In this document: positions 8,523 through 16,872 of the stretch, in pieces | Layout: each line of letters opens with the position of its first letter | How positions within the stretch are numbered: the stretch's first letter is position 1 | Program-made: the position numbers and the translations under genes | Source: CAZAYY01 sp964489525 | GTDB lineage: Bacteria > Chloroflexota > Anaerolineae > Anaerolineales > JABWBV01 | DNA: 64,000 bases | Direction: 5' to 3' | NCBI GenBank assembly: GCA_964489525.1 | Contig: CAZAYY010000008.1 | Location: forward strand, 1-64,000 | The notes under the pieces: generated by a model | What the model saw: only the letters and a program-made list of their open reading frames with translations | Told to the model about the DNA's origin: nothing | The model's database searches: none

Positions 8523-9422
8523 TTACCGTCCCCAGGTTTGCCAGGCCGATTTTGCAAGAAGGCCCAGCTTGCCGGGCAGGTTCGCGCCGGCTTTATGGTT
8601 GAAAACATCGTACTGGTTGCGGCGTATGCCAGCGATGATGGCCCGGTAAATTTCCAGGGCGCTCATAACGCCCCAACGTCCGGCAGCCAGCATCAGCACC
8701 CCTTCACGCGCCAGGGTGTAATACCGTTCGGTGCGTTCAAACTCAAATTCGAGCAGCGCAGCCAGCTTGGGCGTCACCTTTTTGGCTGCCAGGTCTGCTT
8801 CGGTCACGCCAAAGCGCGCCATATCTTCCGCGGGAATATACACCCGCCCGATGTTCCAATCGTAGCCAATGTCGCGCCAGAAATTGCTTAACTGCATGGC
8901 GACGGAAAGGGCATCGGCGCGCGCAATGGCCTGTTCAAAGGTGTAGGGAGCGCGCACGCCCAGGATATAGGTCATCGCCCGCCCTACCGGGATGGCGCTG
9001 CCGTCCATGTAGTGCATCAGGTGGTCGAAGGTTGGAAAACGGTGGATGTCCAGGTCTTCTTTCATGGCCTGGAAATAGGTGACCATTACCTCGGCGGGAA
9101 TGCCGCATTCCCGGGCGGTTTTCAAGTAGGCCCGCATGACGGGGTGAGGGCTGCTGCCGGTTTCAAAAGCGTGCCAGTAGGTTTTTTCCCAGTCCTGGAT
9201 GGCAGCGGCCCGGCTGGAGAAGCCGTCGTGGGAAACGTCCACCCGGTCATCGCCCACCCGCAGCAGGGCATATAAGGCTTCTACATGGTGCAGCCGGCCG
9301 GCCGGCAGAAAACTGCTGGCAAAGGAATAGTTTTTACTTGCCGCGCGCATCACTTGCCGGCAGTGAGCATAATCGGCTGCAAGGCCGGGTTCGATCTCAG
9401 TCTGGATGGTATGTGATTGCAT
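8523..9422 (-). CDS. crtB: Phytoene synthase
   Basis: A 299-residue squalene/phytoene synthase that condenses two geranylgeranyl diphosphates to phytoene, the first committed carotenoid step. The first Asp-rich motif is GDDRVD and the second is LSNFWRDIGYDWNIGRVYIP. The latter is followed by a substrate-cap region and the conserved Arg/Tyr-rich helix. I prefer the ATG at 9422 because a GGAGG lies 11 nt upstream; an in-frame ATG at 9461 has no visible ribosome site. It follows crtI closely in the same transcript. Confidence 0.92.
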   Translation of the reverse strand: MQSHTIQTEIEPGLAADYAHCRQVMRAASKNYSFASSFLPAGRLHHVEALYALLRVGDDRVDVSHDGFSSRAAAIQDWEKTYWHAFETGSSPHPVMRAYLKTARECGIPAEVMVTYFQAMKEDLDIHRFPTFDHLMHYMDGSAIPVGRAMTYILGVRAPYTFEQAIARADALSVAMQLSNFWRDIGYDWNIGRVYIPAEDMARFGVTEADLAAKKVTPKLAALLEFEFERTERYYTLAREGVLMLAAGRWGVMSALEIYRAIIAGIRRNQYDVFNHKAGANLPGKLGLLAKSAWQTWGR

Positions 9423-9467
9423 TGCCTGGGTTGCCTCCCAATTCCTGGTTTCCAATTGCATATTGTA

Positions 9468-10982
9468 TTATGCTTTCGCCGGGATGTGGGAACTGGTTGG
9501 CGGGGCATCTTGCAAAATTCGTTCAACGACGAGTTTAGAGGATAGTTGGACCATGGGCATCCCGATTCCCGGGTAGGTGCCCTGCCCAACGAAATAAAGG
9601 CCTTCCACGTCGCTGGCTTTGTTGTGTGGGCGGAAATAGGAGGATTGGAAAAAGCCGTGCGCCAGCGAACCAAAAGCAGTTCCGTGAACCGCGTTGATGT
9701 CGTTCAGCCAATCGCTGGGCCGGTACTGCCGCTCCCAGACGATGTGCTGGCGGATTTCAGGGTCAATAATTTCTTCCAGCCTGTCCAGGATGTGTTCGCG
9801 CACTTTGGGGGCAGCCGCGTCCCAGTCAATGTTTCCGGTCAGGTTGGGCATCGGCGCCAGGACATATACCAGGCTGTGCCCGGGGGGCGCCAGGCTGGGG
9901 TCGGTTACCGTGGGAATATTCAGGTGGAAGGAAGGCTCAGCCGGCAGGGTTTTGTGTTTGAAAATGGCATCCAGGTTGGCTTTGTAATCTTCCGAGAAGT
10001 ACAGCGCCTGGTGGCGCACATGGTCATACACCTTGTTCACACCCAGGTAGAGCAAAAACCCCGAGCAGGCGTATTCCATTTTTTCCAGGCGGGCATCGCT
10101 GTACTGGCCCCGGTATTGGGCTGGGATCAATTTTTGGTAGGTGTAAGGCAAATCGGCGTTGGAGATGACGATATCTGCCGGAACAACCTCGCCAGATTCC
10201 AGGCGCACCCCGGTGGTTTTGCCGTTTTGTACCAGGATTTCGGCCACGGCTGCCCGGGTGCGCAGGATGACCCCCATTTCTTGGCCGAGTTCCACCATGT
10301 CTTCAATAATCGAGTAAATGCCGCCCTTGGGGAACCACATCCCCAGGGCCAGGTCGGCATAGGTAATCAGGCTGTACATCGCCAGGGCGTCGTATGGAGA
10401 AAGGCCCAGGAACATCGAATGGAACGAAAACGCCTTGGTCAGCTTGTCATTTTGGTTAAAGAACCCGGCCACCTGCTTATACAGGTTGTGGTGGGCGTTG
10501 GTTTGCAGCAGCCGCACCAGGGCAACCGGGTTGGCGAGGTCGGTGATGCGCTTAAAATTGCGATCAACAAAGGCCATCCCCAGCTCAAACTTCTTGGCGC
10601 CTTCGCCAATAAAGCGGAAAAGCCGCTCGGCGCTGCCCGGCTCTACTTTTTCCACCTCTTCAGCTACTTTTGCCATGTTACTGAACAGGTCTATATAGGT
10701 CTTGTCGTGAAAGTAAATTCGGTAGTTCGGGTCAAGCTGGGTCAGGTTGAGCCGCTGGTTAAAATCCTGGCCGATGGCCCGGTAGGTGTCTTCGAAGGTG
10801 TCTTTCATTACCAGGATGGTCGGGCCAATGTCCACCCGATAGCCATCTTCCTGAATCACATTGCTGCGCCCACCCGGGCGGCTTTGTTTTTCTAAAACGG
10901 TAACTTCATAGCCTTTATGCGCCAGGCGCAGCGCTGCAGCCAGCCCGCCCATGCCGCTTCCGATAATTATGACTTTTTGCAT
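9468..10982 (-). CDS. crtI: Phytoene desaturase
   Basis: A 504-residue FAD-dependent desaturase of the CrtI family that converts phytoene to lycopene or a less desaturated product. The FAD/NAD(P)-binding motif VIIIGSGMGGLAAA is at the N terminus, and the bacterial-type C-terminal signature (FVGQGTYPGIGMPMVQLS) is near residue 475. The start at 10982 is set by a GGAGG about 7 nt upstream; an ATGATG further up contains the ribosome site and is unlikely to be used. It is the first gene of the operon, about 20 nt below the predicted transcription start. Confidence 0.93.
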   Translation of the reverse strand: MQKVIIIGSGMGGLAAALRLAHKGYEVTVLEKQSRPGGRSNVIQEDGYRVDIGPTILVMKDTFEDTYRAIGQDFNQRLNLTQLDPNYRIYFHDKTYIDLFSNMAKVAEEVEKVEPGSAERLFRFIGEGAKKFELGMAFVDRNFKRITDLANPVALVRLLQTNAHHNLYKQVAGFFNQNDKLTKAFSFHSMFLGLSPYDALAMYSLITYADLALGMWFPKGGIYSIIEDMVELGQEMGVILRTRAAVAEILVQNGKTTGVRLESGEVVPADIVISNADLPYTYQKLIPAQYRGQYSDARLEKMEYACSGFLLYLGVNKVYDHVRHQALYFSEDYKANLDAIFKHKTLPAEPSFHLNIPTVTDPSLAPPGHSLVYVLAPMPNLTGNIDWDAAAPKVREHILDRLEEIIDPEIRQHIVWERQYRPSDWLNDINAVHGTAFGSLAHGFFQSSYFRPHNKASDVEGLYFVGQGTYPGIGMPMVQLSSKLVVERILQDAPPTSSHIPAKA

Positions 10983-11008
10983 CTTGGGTTCCTCCATCAT
11001 ACAAGAAC

Positions 11009-11052
11009 ATTGTACACCAATTGTACATACAGTGTCAATAGTATGTACAATT
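11009..11052 (-). promoter_or_regulatory. crtI promoter overlapped by 11-bp-phased TGTACA operator
   Basis: On the minus strand, -35 TTGACA (11033-11038) and -10 TACAAT (11009-11014) are separated by 18 bp. On the plus strand TGTACA occurs at 11011, 11022 and 11044, with a degenerate TGTCAA at 11033, so four hexamers are spaced exactly 11 bp apart and cover both promoter boxes. The arms 11019-11030 and 11041-11052 also form a perfect 12-bp inverted repeat. The layout resembles CarH/LitR (MerR-family, B12-binding) operators at carotenoid promoters. The regulator itself is not in the window. Confidence 0.75.
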
Positions 11053-11176
11053 AATTCTGTGGAAATTTATAGAAAATATTTACTGCTCAGCCCCACCCCT
11101 CCCTTTGGTATACCCCATTCCCCCCATCTTTCGCGCAAATTGGCGCAATTCGCGACAAACAAACACCCGAAACAAA

Positions 11177-11308
11177 AGGTTTCTCAGTCGCTCCCCTCCT
11201 TCGAAACGACACATTACCCCCGCGTGTCATCCCGAACGGCGACAGCCGTGAGACCATTCGCTGTTGAAAGCAAGGTTTCTCAGTCGCTGCGCTCCTTCGA
11301 AACGACAC
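11177..11308. repeat. Two copies of a 36-bp intergenic repeat
   Basis: Copies at 11177-11212 and 11273-11308 share AGGTTTCTCAGTCGCT and CTCCTTCGAAACGACAC and differ only in the middle. A companion motif, GTGTCATCCCGAACGGCG, occurs at 11224-11241 and again at 11654-11671. Degenerate repeats of this sort are found dispersed in intergenic DNA of many bacteria. I see no coding capacity. Confidence 0.6.
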
Positions 11309-11472
11309 GGGGGATGCCTGCAGCGCCTTCGATACGACATGGGGAACCCTTTACGGGAAGGGCGGGTCAGCGGGTGGCCAGGCGGGCTGCGCCGGAACGA
11401 GCCAGGGGCGGCTCATGATTGGTTTCCGCTGCGCTGCGACCCACCCCTACCGGAGGATAACCTGGATTTAAC

Positions 11473-11632
11473 CCTCCCATAAATGGTGCGCCGTACCCGG
11501 CGCCCATTTGTGGGAGGTGGCCGCCAGGCCGGAGGGGGTTCCCCGTTCGTGGATTCGACGTCCAAAATTCGTGGACGGCGAATCCACCCCCATCCAGCTG
11601 CGCCGGGTCCCCCATTTTGCCTGCGGCAAAAT
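11473..11632. repeat. Three consecutive strong palindromes in non-coding DNA
   Basis: Hairpin 1 (11473-11517) pairs CCTCCCA, AAATGG and GCGCCG with their complements around a 4-nt loop. Hairpin 2 (11549-11587) pairs GTGGATTCG and CGTCCA around AAATTCG. Hairpin 3 (11614-11632) is ATTTTGCC-TGC-GGCAAAAT. The roughly 800 bp between crtI and the gene at 11824 otherwise hold no convincing gene. Function unknown. Confidence 0.6.
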
Positions 11633-11823
11633 AAGGAAACTTTTTACCCTTCCGTGTCATCCCGAACGGCGTAGCAGGAGGGATCTTCCTCTCAATTTAA
11701 CATTTAACATTTCCAATTTCCCCTTTCTTCCCCCATCCTGTCCATCCTTGTTTAATACCTGCATTTACAAAACGCCGTTCCAATGGGAAAATGAGAATGA
11801 AGTATTTTGCAAAGGAGAAGCGC

Positions 11824-12396
11824 ATGGACTCAGAATGGACTCCCCCCGCACCCCGCACCGGCCTGGCCGGAGAATGGGATAAATTTATCGGTCCCGGGCA
11901 AACCCGGGCGGAAGCCTGGCTGGTTTTGGCGCCTGCGCTGGCGGCAGGGGCGGGCCTGGCGTGGTATGCCAGCGCACAAAACCTGGGTTGGAGCACGGTG
12001 CAAACCCTGGTGGCTGTGCTGCTGGCGCTGGATTTGATGGGCGGGGTGACCGCCAACGCCACCCGGGCCGCCCGGCGCTGGTACCACCGGCCCGGCCAGG
12101 GAACCCGCCAGCACCTGGGGTTTGTAGCAGTCCACGCTGTGCAGCTTTTCCTGGTAGCCTGGCTGTTCCGCGGCATGGATTGGCTCTTTTTTGGGGTTTT
12201 ATATGCCGGGCTGATGGCGGCCAGCGCCTGGGTGCTGGCAATGCCTAGGTATATTCAGCGCCCGGCAGCCATGCTGTTCTATACGGGTTTCGTTATGCTC
12301 GGGCTGTATGCGTTTTCACCCACCCCAGGGATGGAGTGGTTTGTGCCAGTGTTTTATCTCAAGCTGCTGGTTGCTCACCTGTTGAGCGATGCCTGA
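11824..12396 (+). CDS. Six-helix membrane protein of unknown function
   Basis: A 190-residue hydrophobic protein with about six membrane segments (AWLVLAPALAAGAGLAWYA, VQTLVAVLLALDLMGGVTA, FVAVHAVQLFLVAWLF, WLFFGVLYAGLMAASAWVL, AAMLFYTGFVMLGLYAF and a C-terminal helix). The start at 11824 is set by AAAGGAG 6 nt upstream; the ATG at 11791 lacks a site. There are no charged catalytic motifs and I do not recognise the family. It is the only plus-strand gene here, isolated by repeat-rich DNA on the left and converging with the aminotransferase gene on the right. Confidence 0.7.
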   Translation: MDSEWTPPAPRTGLAGEWDKFIGPGQTRAEAWLVLAPALAAGAGLAWYASAQNLGWSTVQTLVAVLLALDLMGGVTANATRAARRWYHRPGQGTRQHLGFVAVHAVQLFLVAWLFRGMDWLFFGVLYAGLMAASAWVLAMPRYIQRPAAMLFYTGFVMLGLYAFSPTPGMEWFVPVFYLKLLVAHLLSDA

Positions 12397-12414
12397 ACTG
12401 CACAGGTTTGGGGT

Positions 12415-13641
12415 TCAGGCCAGGCTGTGCAGCGCAGCGCCTAACTGTTGAATTTCTTCAACGGTGTTGTAATGCACCGGCCCCACCCGGACCATGCCGC
12501 CCTTGTCTTCCACGCCCAGGCGCTCGGTCACCGAGAGGGCATAGTAATTGCCGTTCCAGACATAAATATTGTGGCTGTCCAGGTGGCGGGCGATTTCTTC
12601 CGGGCTGTACCCGGCCATCCGGAAGGCCACGGTGGGTACCCGTTCGTCCAGGCGCTGCAGGTCGGTCAGGCCGTAGACTTCTACCCCCGGCACATCGGCC
12701 AGGGCGTTAAGCAGGGCGGCGCTCAGCCCCTGTTCGTAGCGGTGGATGGCGTTCAGGCCCTCCACCAACCGGCTGCGCCGGCTGGCCGCCGGGCTGCCGA
12801 ACGTGGTCCCCACCCATTCGATATACTCCAGCGCCCCCAACACACCGGCAATCCCTTCAAAGCTCTGCGTACCGGTTTCCCATTTACCGGGCGGCACGGG
12901 GGAAGACGGGCGCACTTTGTAGGCATTGAGCTGGTCGAGCAGTTCGTAGCGCCCGTACATCACGCCAATATGAGGCCCAAACCACTTGTACGCCGATGAA
13001 GCCAAAAAATCACAGCCCAGCGCCTGAACATCAATCACCCCGTGCGGGGCGTACTGCACTGCGTCAATGAACACCAGCGCTCCCGCAGCCTTCGCCATAC
13101 GGGTGATTTGCTGTACCGGGTTCACGGTGCCGAGGGCGTTCGAGGCGTAGCCCACCGCAACCAGTTTGGGTTTTTTCTCCAGGGCTTTTTCAAGGGTTTC
13201 CAGGCGCAGGGTGCCGGTTTCCACATCGAAATCCACCCATTCTACGTTTGCGCCCCGGTCGGCTGCAATGCGCGTCCAGGGGGTAATGTTGGCATCGTGG
13301 TCGAGGCGGGTGACCACCAGGGTATCGCCGGGCTGAAGGGTCAGGGCAATCGCCCGCGAGAGGGCAAAGGTCAGCGTGGTCATGTTTGGCCCGAAGACAA
13401 TTTCTTCGGGCTGCCGGGCGTTGTACAGCTCAGCGCAGGCAGCCCGGGCTTCATCCACCACTGCATCCGATTCGCGGCTGGTGGCAAAAGCACCGCCGTG
13501 GTTGGCGTTGGTTTCGTACAGGTAGCGGCTGATGCGCTCCACCGACTGCCGGGCGGCCTGGGTGCCTGCCGGGTTATCCAAATAAATTGCGTTGCGCGCC
13601 AGTGCGGGGAATTGATTGCGAACCTGTGGGATGTTGAGCAT
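12415..13641 (-). CDS. Class V aminotransferase, cysteine-desulfurase-like
   Basis: A 408-residue PLP enzyme of fold type I. The Schiff-base Lys lies in SSAYKWFGPHIGVMYG, the PLP-phosphate region in NMTTLTFALSRAIAL, and the pyridine-nitrogen Asp in VFIDAVQYAPHG. It most resembles the NifS/SufS-like VC1184 group (TIGR01976), whose reaction is not established. The start at 13641 is chosen because the conserved N terminus begins there and a GAGG precedes it; a longer reading frame to 13788 is unsupported. No Fe-S scaffold genes are near, so a role in Fe-S assembly is doubtful. It lies 160 bp after aroKB. Confidence 0.8.
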   Translation of the reverse strand: MLNIPQVRNQFPALARNAIYLDNPAGTQAARQSVERISRYLYETNANHGGAFATSRESDAVVDEARAACAELYNARQPEEIVFGPNMTTLTFALSRAIALTLQPGDTLVVTRLDHDANITPWTRIAADRGANVEWVDFDVETGTLRLETLEKALEKKPKLVAVGYASNALGTVNPVQQITRMAKAAGALVFIDAVQYAPHGVIDVQALGCDFLASSAYKWFGPHIGVMYGRYELLDQLNAYKVRPSSPVPPGKWETGTQSFEGIAGVLGALEYIEWVGTTFGSPAASRRSRLVEGLNAIHRYEQGLSAALLNALADVPGVEVYGLTDLQRLDERVPTVAFRMAGYSPEEIARHLDSHNIYVWNGNYYALSVTERLGVEDKGGMVRVGPVHYNTVEEIQQLGAALHSLA

Positions 13642-13801
13642 GGGGGGTGCCTCTTTTTTGTGAAAATTTCGCCTGCTGTGTGCAGACCTTTTAAAGTATA
13701 CCGCGTTCTTTTTGGCCAAAAACGCCAAGCCAGGCTGCCTTCCCTTTGTAATCACGGTTTCAACCGTGCTCCCCCAGCGAGGCGGCATAGCACTTCTTAT
13801 C

Positions 13802-15358
13802 CTAAGTCACCTCAACACCGGTCTGGACGCTGCCAATGGCGCAGGGCAGGGCAAAGCGCACCTTGCCGCCGGCTTTTTTCTTGTCGAAGGTCATGGCGTG
13901 TTGGATGGCTTGCGGGTCGAGGTTGGCGGGAATTTCGGTGGGCAGCCCGCAGGCCTGCAGGCAGGCGGCAATTTGATCGGGCAGGTCGGGTTCAGCCAGC
14001 CCCAGCCGGACGGCCAGCCGGGCTTCGGCCACCGTTCCAATGGCCACGCAGGCGCCGTGGCTGAGGCTGAAGCCAGAAACCAGCTCCACGGCGTGGCCGA
14101 TGGTGTGCCCCAGGTTGAGCGCTGCCCGGCGGCCTTTTTCGTAGGGGTCTTCCTGGATGATGCGCGCTTTGACAGCGATGGCCCGCCGCACCAGGGCTGG
14201 CCAATCGGCAATCGCGTCCAGTCCTTGCTCGCACAGGGCAAACAATTCCGGGTCGGCGATGATGGCATGCTTGATGACCTCGGCCATGCCGGAGCGTAGT
14301 TCTGCAGGGGGCAGCGTGGCCAGCGTGTGTGGGTCAGCCAGCACCAGGCGGGGCGGGTGAAAAGCGCCCACCAGGTTTTTGCCTTCTGGCAGGTCCACCC
14401 CGGTTTTGCCGCCCAGGCTGGCGTCTACCATGGCCAGCAGGCTGGTGGGCGCGGCCGCCCAGGGCATGCCGCGCAGATAAGTGGAGGCGGCAAACCCGAC
14501 CAGGTCGCCCACCACGCCGCCGCCCAGCGCCAGGGCTGTGCTGCCCCGCTCCAGGCCTGCCTGCAGGAAAGCGCTCCAGATGGTTTGGGTGGTTGCCAGG
14601 GTTTTGTGGGCTTCACCGGGGGGCAGGGTGACCAGGGCAGCTGAGTAACCGGCTTGCTCCAAAGCGGCCATCGCCGGACGGGCGTAAAAACCACCCACGT
14701 TGGCATCCGTCACCAGCCCCACCGGGCCCTGCAGCATGCGCTGGGCCAGCGCAGCCCCGGCTTCGCTCAACCCGCCGGGTTGGACGATCACATCATAGCC
14801 AGCCCCCATGCCTTGGATGTGAAACCAGCCCATCAGCCCCTGGATGCGCCAGGCGGCTTCTTTCGGGGAGAGGTGCGAGGTATCTACATGGTCTGAAAAT
14901 GAGGCGTAATGCGCCTTGCGGCTTTCCAGGTAGGCGGCCAGCCGTTCGCGGGCCTCGCCTTGCAGCAGGGGACGAACCCCGGATTGGGGGGTAATGCGCT
15001 CCAGCAGTTTTTCCGGGCTGGCATGCAGACATACCACCCGGCCGTGGGCTTCTACCCAGGCCCGGTTTTCGGCGTCCAGCAGCGCACCCCCGCCCAGGGC
15101 AATCACCGCCCGGTGGGGCAGGGTTGGGCTGTGCAGGGCAGCGCTCTCCATCTCCCGGAAAGCGGCCTCGCCCTGGCTGGCAAATATTTCGGAAATGGGT
15201 TTTCCGGCGGTGCGCTCTATTTCGGCGTCCAGGTCTACGAACGGAACCGCGAGCATGGCGGCCAGCGCCTGCCCCGTGGTGGTTTTTCCGGAACCCGCCG
15301 GGCCGTACAGGCACAGCCAGAAGCGAGATGCCAGTAGGTTGGTCGTTTCAAATGCCAT
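13802..15358 (-). CDS. aroKB: Shikimate kinase / 3-dehydroquinate synthase fusion
   Basis: A 518-residue bifunctional protein. Residues 1-165 are shikimate kinase, with a P-loop GPAGSGKTTTG at 19-29, the DxD region VDLDAEIE, and the Walker-B-like GGGALLD. Residues about 170-518 are 3-dehydroquinate synthase, with TLPPGEAHKTL, GGGVVGDLVGFAAS, the metal/substrate region DASLGGKTGVD, and GMAEVIKH. Lengths equal the two stand-alone enzymes joined with no long linker. It carries out steps 2 and 5 of the shikimate pathway. Its start overlaps the folC stop by 11 bp, and it is the last gene of the aromatic operon. Confidence 0.93.
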   Translation of the reverse strand: MAFETTNLLASRFWLCLYGPAGSGKTTTGQALAAMLAVPFVDLDAEIERTAGKPISEIFASQGEAAFREMESAALHSPTLPHRAVIALGGGALLDAENRAWVEAHGRVVCLHASPEKLLERITPQSGVRPLLQGEARERLAAYLESRKAHYASFSDHVDTSHLSPKEAAWRIQGLMGWFHIQGMGAGYDVIVQPGGLSEAGAALAQRMLQGPVGLVTDANVGGFYARPAMAALEQAGYSAALVTLPPGEAHKTLATTQTIWSAFLQAGLERGSTALALGGGVVGDLVGFAASTYLRGMPWAAAPTSLLAMVDASLGGKTGVDLPEGKNLVGAFHPPRLVLADPHTLATLPPAELRSGMAEVIKHAIIADPELFALCEQGLDAIADWPALVRRAIAVKARIIQEDPYEKGRRAALNLGHTIGHAVELVSGFSLSHGACVAIGTVAEARLAVRLGLAEPDLPDQIAACLQACGLPTEIPANLDPQAIQHAMTFDKKKAGGKVRFALPCAIGSVQTGVEVT

Positions 15359-16826
15359 GGGCTTCCTCTGCCTGGCGCAGCAGGCTGGTTTTGGAGGCCC
15401 AGCGTTCGCGCGCTTCGCCTACCATGTAAATCGAACCCGTGACCACCACCATGCCGTTTGCAGGCAGTCCGTGGATGGCCGAGTCTACCGCTTTCTGCAC
15501 ATCTTCAATGACCTCCACCTGTACGCCTGGTGCCAGCCGCCGGGTAAGCGCCAGCAGCCCATCGGTTTGGAATGACGGCTTGCCCAACACATGGGGACGG
15601 GTGTAGATCACCCGTTGGACCACCGGCAGCAGTTCGGCCAGCAGGCCTTCGGCATCCTTCATGGCCAGCGCACCAAACACAGCGGTCGTTGCCCTGCCGG
15701 GGTAGATGGTTTTCAGGCTTTCGGCCAGGGCGCGCATTTTATGCGGGTTGTGAGCGCCATCCAGCAGCACCAACGGCTTGGGCTGCACCACTTCCATGCG
15801 CCCCGGGAAGGTGTGCCCGGCCAATGCACTGCGCACCAGCGCTGGGGAGAGCGGCAGCGGGTGATATTGGGCCAGCAGGTCCAGCGCGGCTACGGCCAGG
15901 GCGGTGTTGGGCGCCTGGAAAGCCCCTTGCAGCGGGACAAACAGGTCGGGGTAGGCCTGACGGCTGGTTTGCACCGACAGGCGGATGCCGTGCTCGTCCA
16001 CCTGGTGGACGGTGTAGGTGTAGTCTTTGCCGTATTCAAACAGGGGAGCGCCTTTGCGGGTGGCTTCTTTGCGGAAAATAGCCAGCACTTCAGGCGGGTT
16101 TTCTGCTTCTGAAAGGCCCATGATGGCGGGTTGGCCGGGTTTGATGATCCCTGCTTTGTGCCAGGCGATATCGGGCAGCGCAGGGCCAAGTTCGGCGATG
16201 TGGTCATAGTTGATGTTCGTGATGACCGCCAGGCTGGAAGGCAGCACGTTGGTGGCATCGTAGCGCCCGCCCATGCCGGTTTCGACCACCGCCCAGTCCA
16301 CCTTTTCCTGTGCAAACCACAGGCATATTAGGGCTGCCCAGGCATCGGAATAGCGGATTGACTTAAAGGCCCTTCCCGCTGTACGGTAGCCCGTCACCAG
16401 GACGCGAAGCCGGTTGACCAGGGCGGTGAATTCGGAGGGGGCAATCATCTGCCCGTCCAGGCACAGCTTCTCGTTGGGCACTTCCAGGTACGGGCTGGTG
16501 TGGCAGCCTGTGTGGGCGCCTGCGGCGGAGAGAATGGCCGCAATCAGCGAAACCACCGAGCCTTTGCCGCTGGTTCCGGCAATGTGAATGGATCGAAAGT
16601 GTTCTTGTGGCTGCCCGGCGTGGTCCAAAAAATCAAACACCCGGCGCAGCCGGCGGCGGTAAATATCCAGCCGTTGGCGGCGGGTGCGGTTTTCAAAGTA
16701 GCGCGACCCCTGGCGGTCGGTCATCAATCCAAGCAGCCAATCCAGGGCGGTTTGGTAATCTTGCAGCACATGTCCAAAACCATCCCCATTTTTAAGCGCC
16801 TGGTTTGGCCTGGTGAATGTGTTCAT
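15348..16826 (-). CDS. folC: Folylpolyglutamate/dihydrofolate synthase
   Basis: A 492-residue Mur-ligase-like ATP enzyme that joins glutamate to dihydropteroate or folate. The P-loop is HIAGTSGKGSVVS. The folate-loop and metal region is ETGMGGRYDATN, followed by VITNINYDHIAELG and the C-terminal domain motif LLDGAHNPHKM. The start at 16826 follows an AGGAAG by 7 nt. An extended frame to 16919 would overlap aroC and is not used. Chorismate is also the source of p-aminobenzoate for folate, so its place inside the aro operon makes metabolic sense. Confidence 0.9.
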   Translation of the reverse strand: MNTFTRPNQALKNGDGFGHVLQDYQTALDWLLGLMTDRQGSRYFENRTRRQRLDIYRRRLRRVFDFLDHAGQPQEHFRSIHIAGTSGKGSVVSLIAAILSAAGAHTGCHTSPYLEVPNEKLCLDGQMIAPSEFTALVNRLRVLVTGYRTAGRAFKSIRYSDAWAALICLWFAQEKVDWAVVETGMGGRYDATNVLPSSLAVITNINYDHIAELGPALPDIAWHKAGIIKPGQPAIMGLSEAENPPEVLAIFRKEATRKGAPLFEYGKDYTYTVHQVDEHGIRLSVQTSRQAYPDLFVPLQGAFQAPNTALAVAALDLLAQYHPLPLSPALVRSALAGHTFPGRMEVVQPKPLVLLDGAHNPHKMRALAESLKTIYPGRATTAVFGALAMKDAEGLLAELLPVVQRVIYTRPHVLGKPSFQTDGLLALTRRLAPGVQVEVIEDVQKAVDSAIHGLPANGMVVVTGSIYMVGEARERWASKTSLLRQAEEAHGI

Positions 16827-16872
16827 GCGGGGGCTTCCTGTAAATCGGCAGTAAGTTGGGTGTTTCGTGGGG

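Noticed and set aside
9546..10895. 449-codon open frame on the plus strand
   Set aside because: Antisense to crtI, which has every family motif; no promoter or ribosome site.
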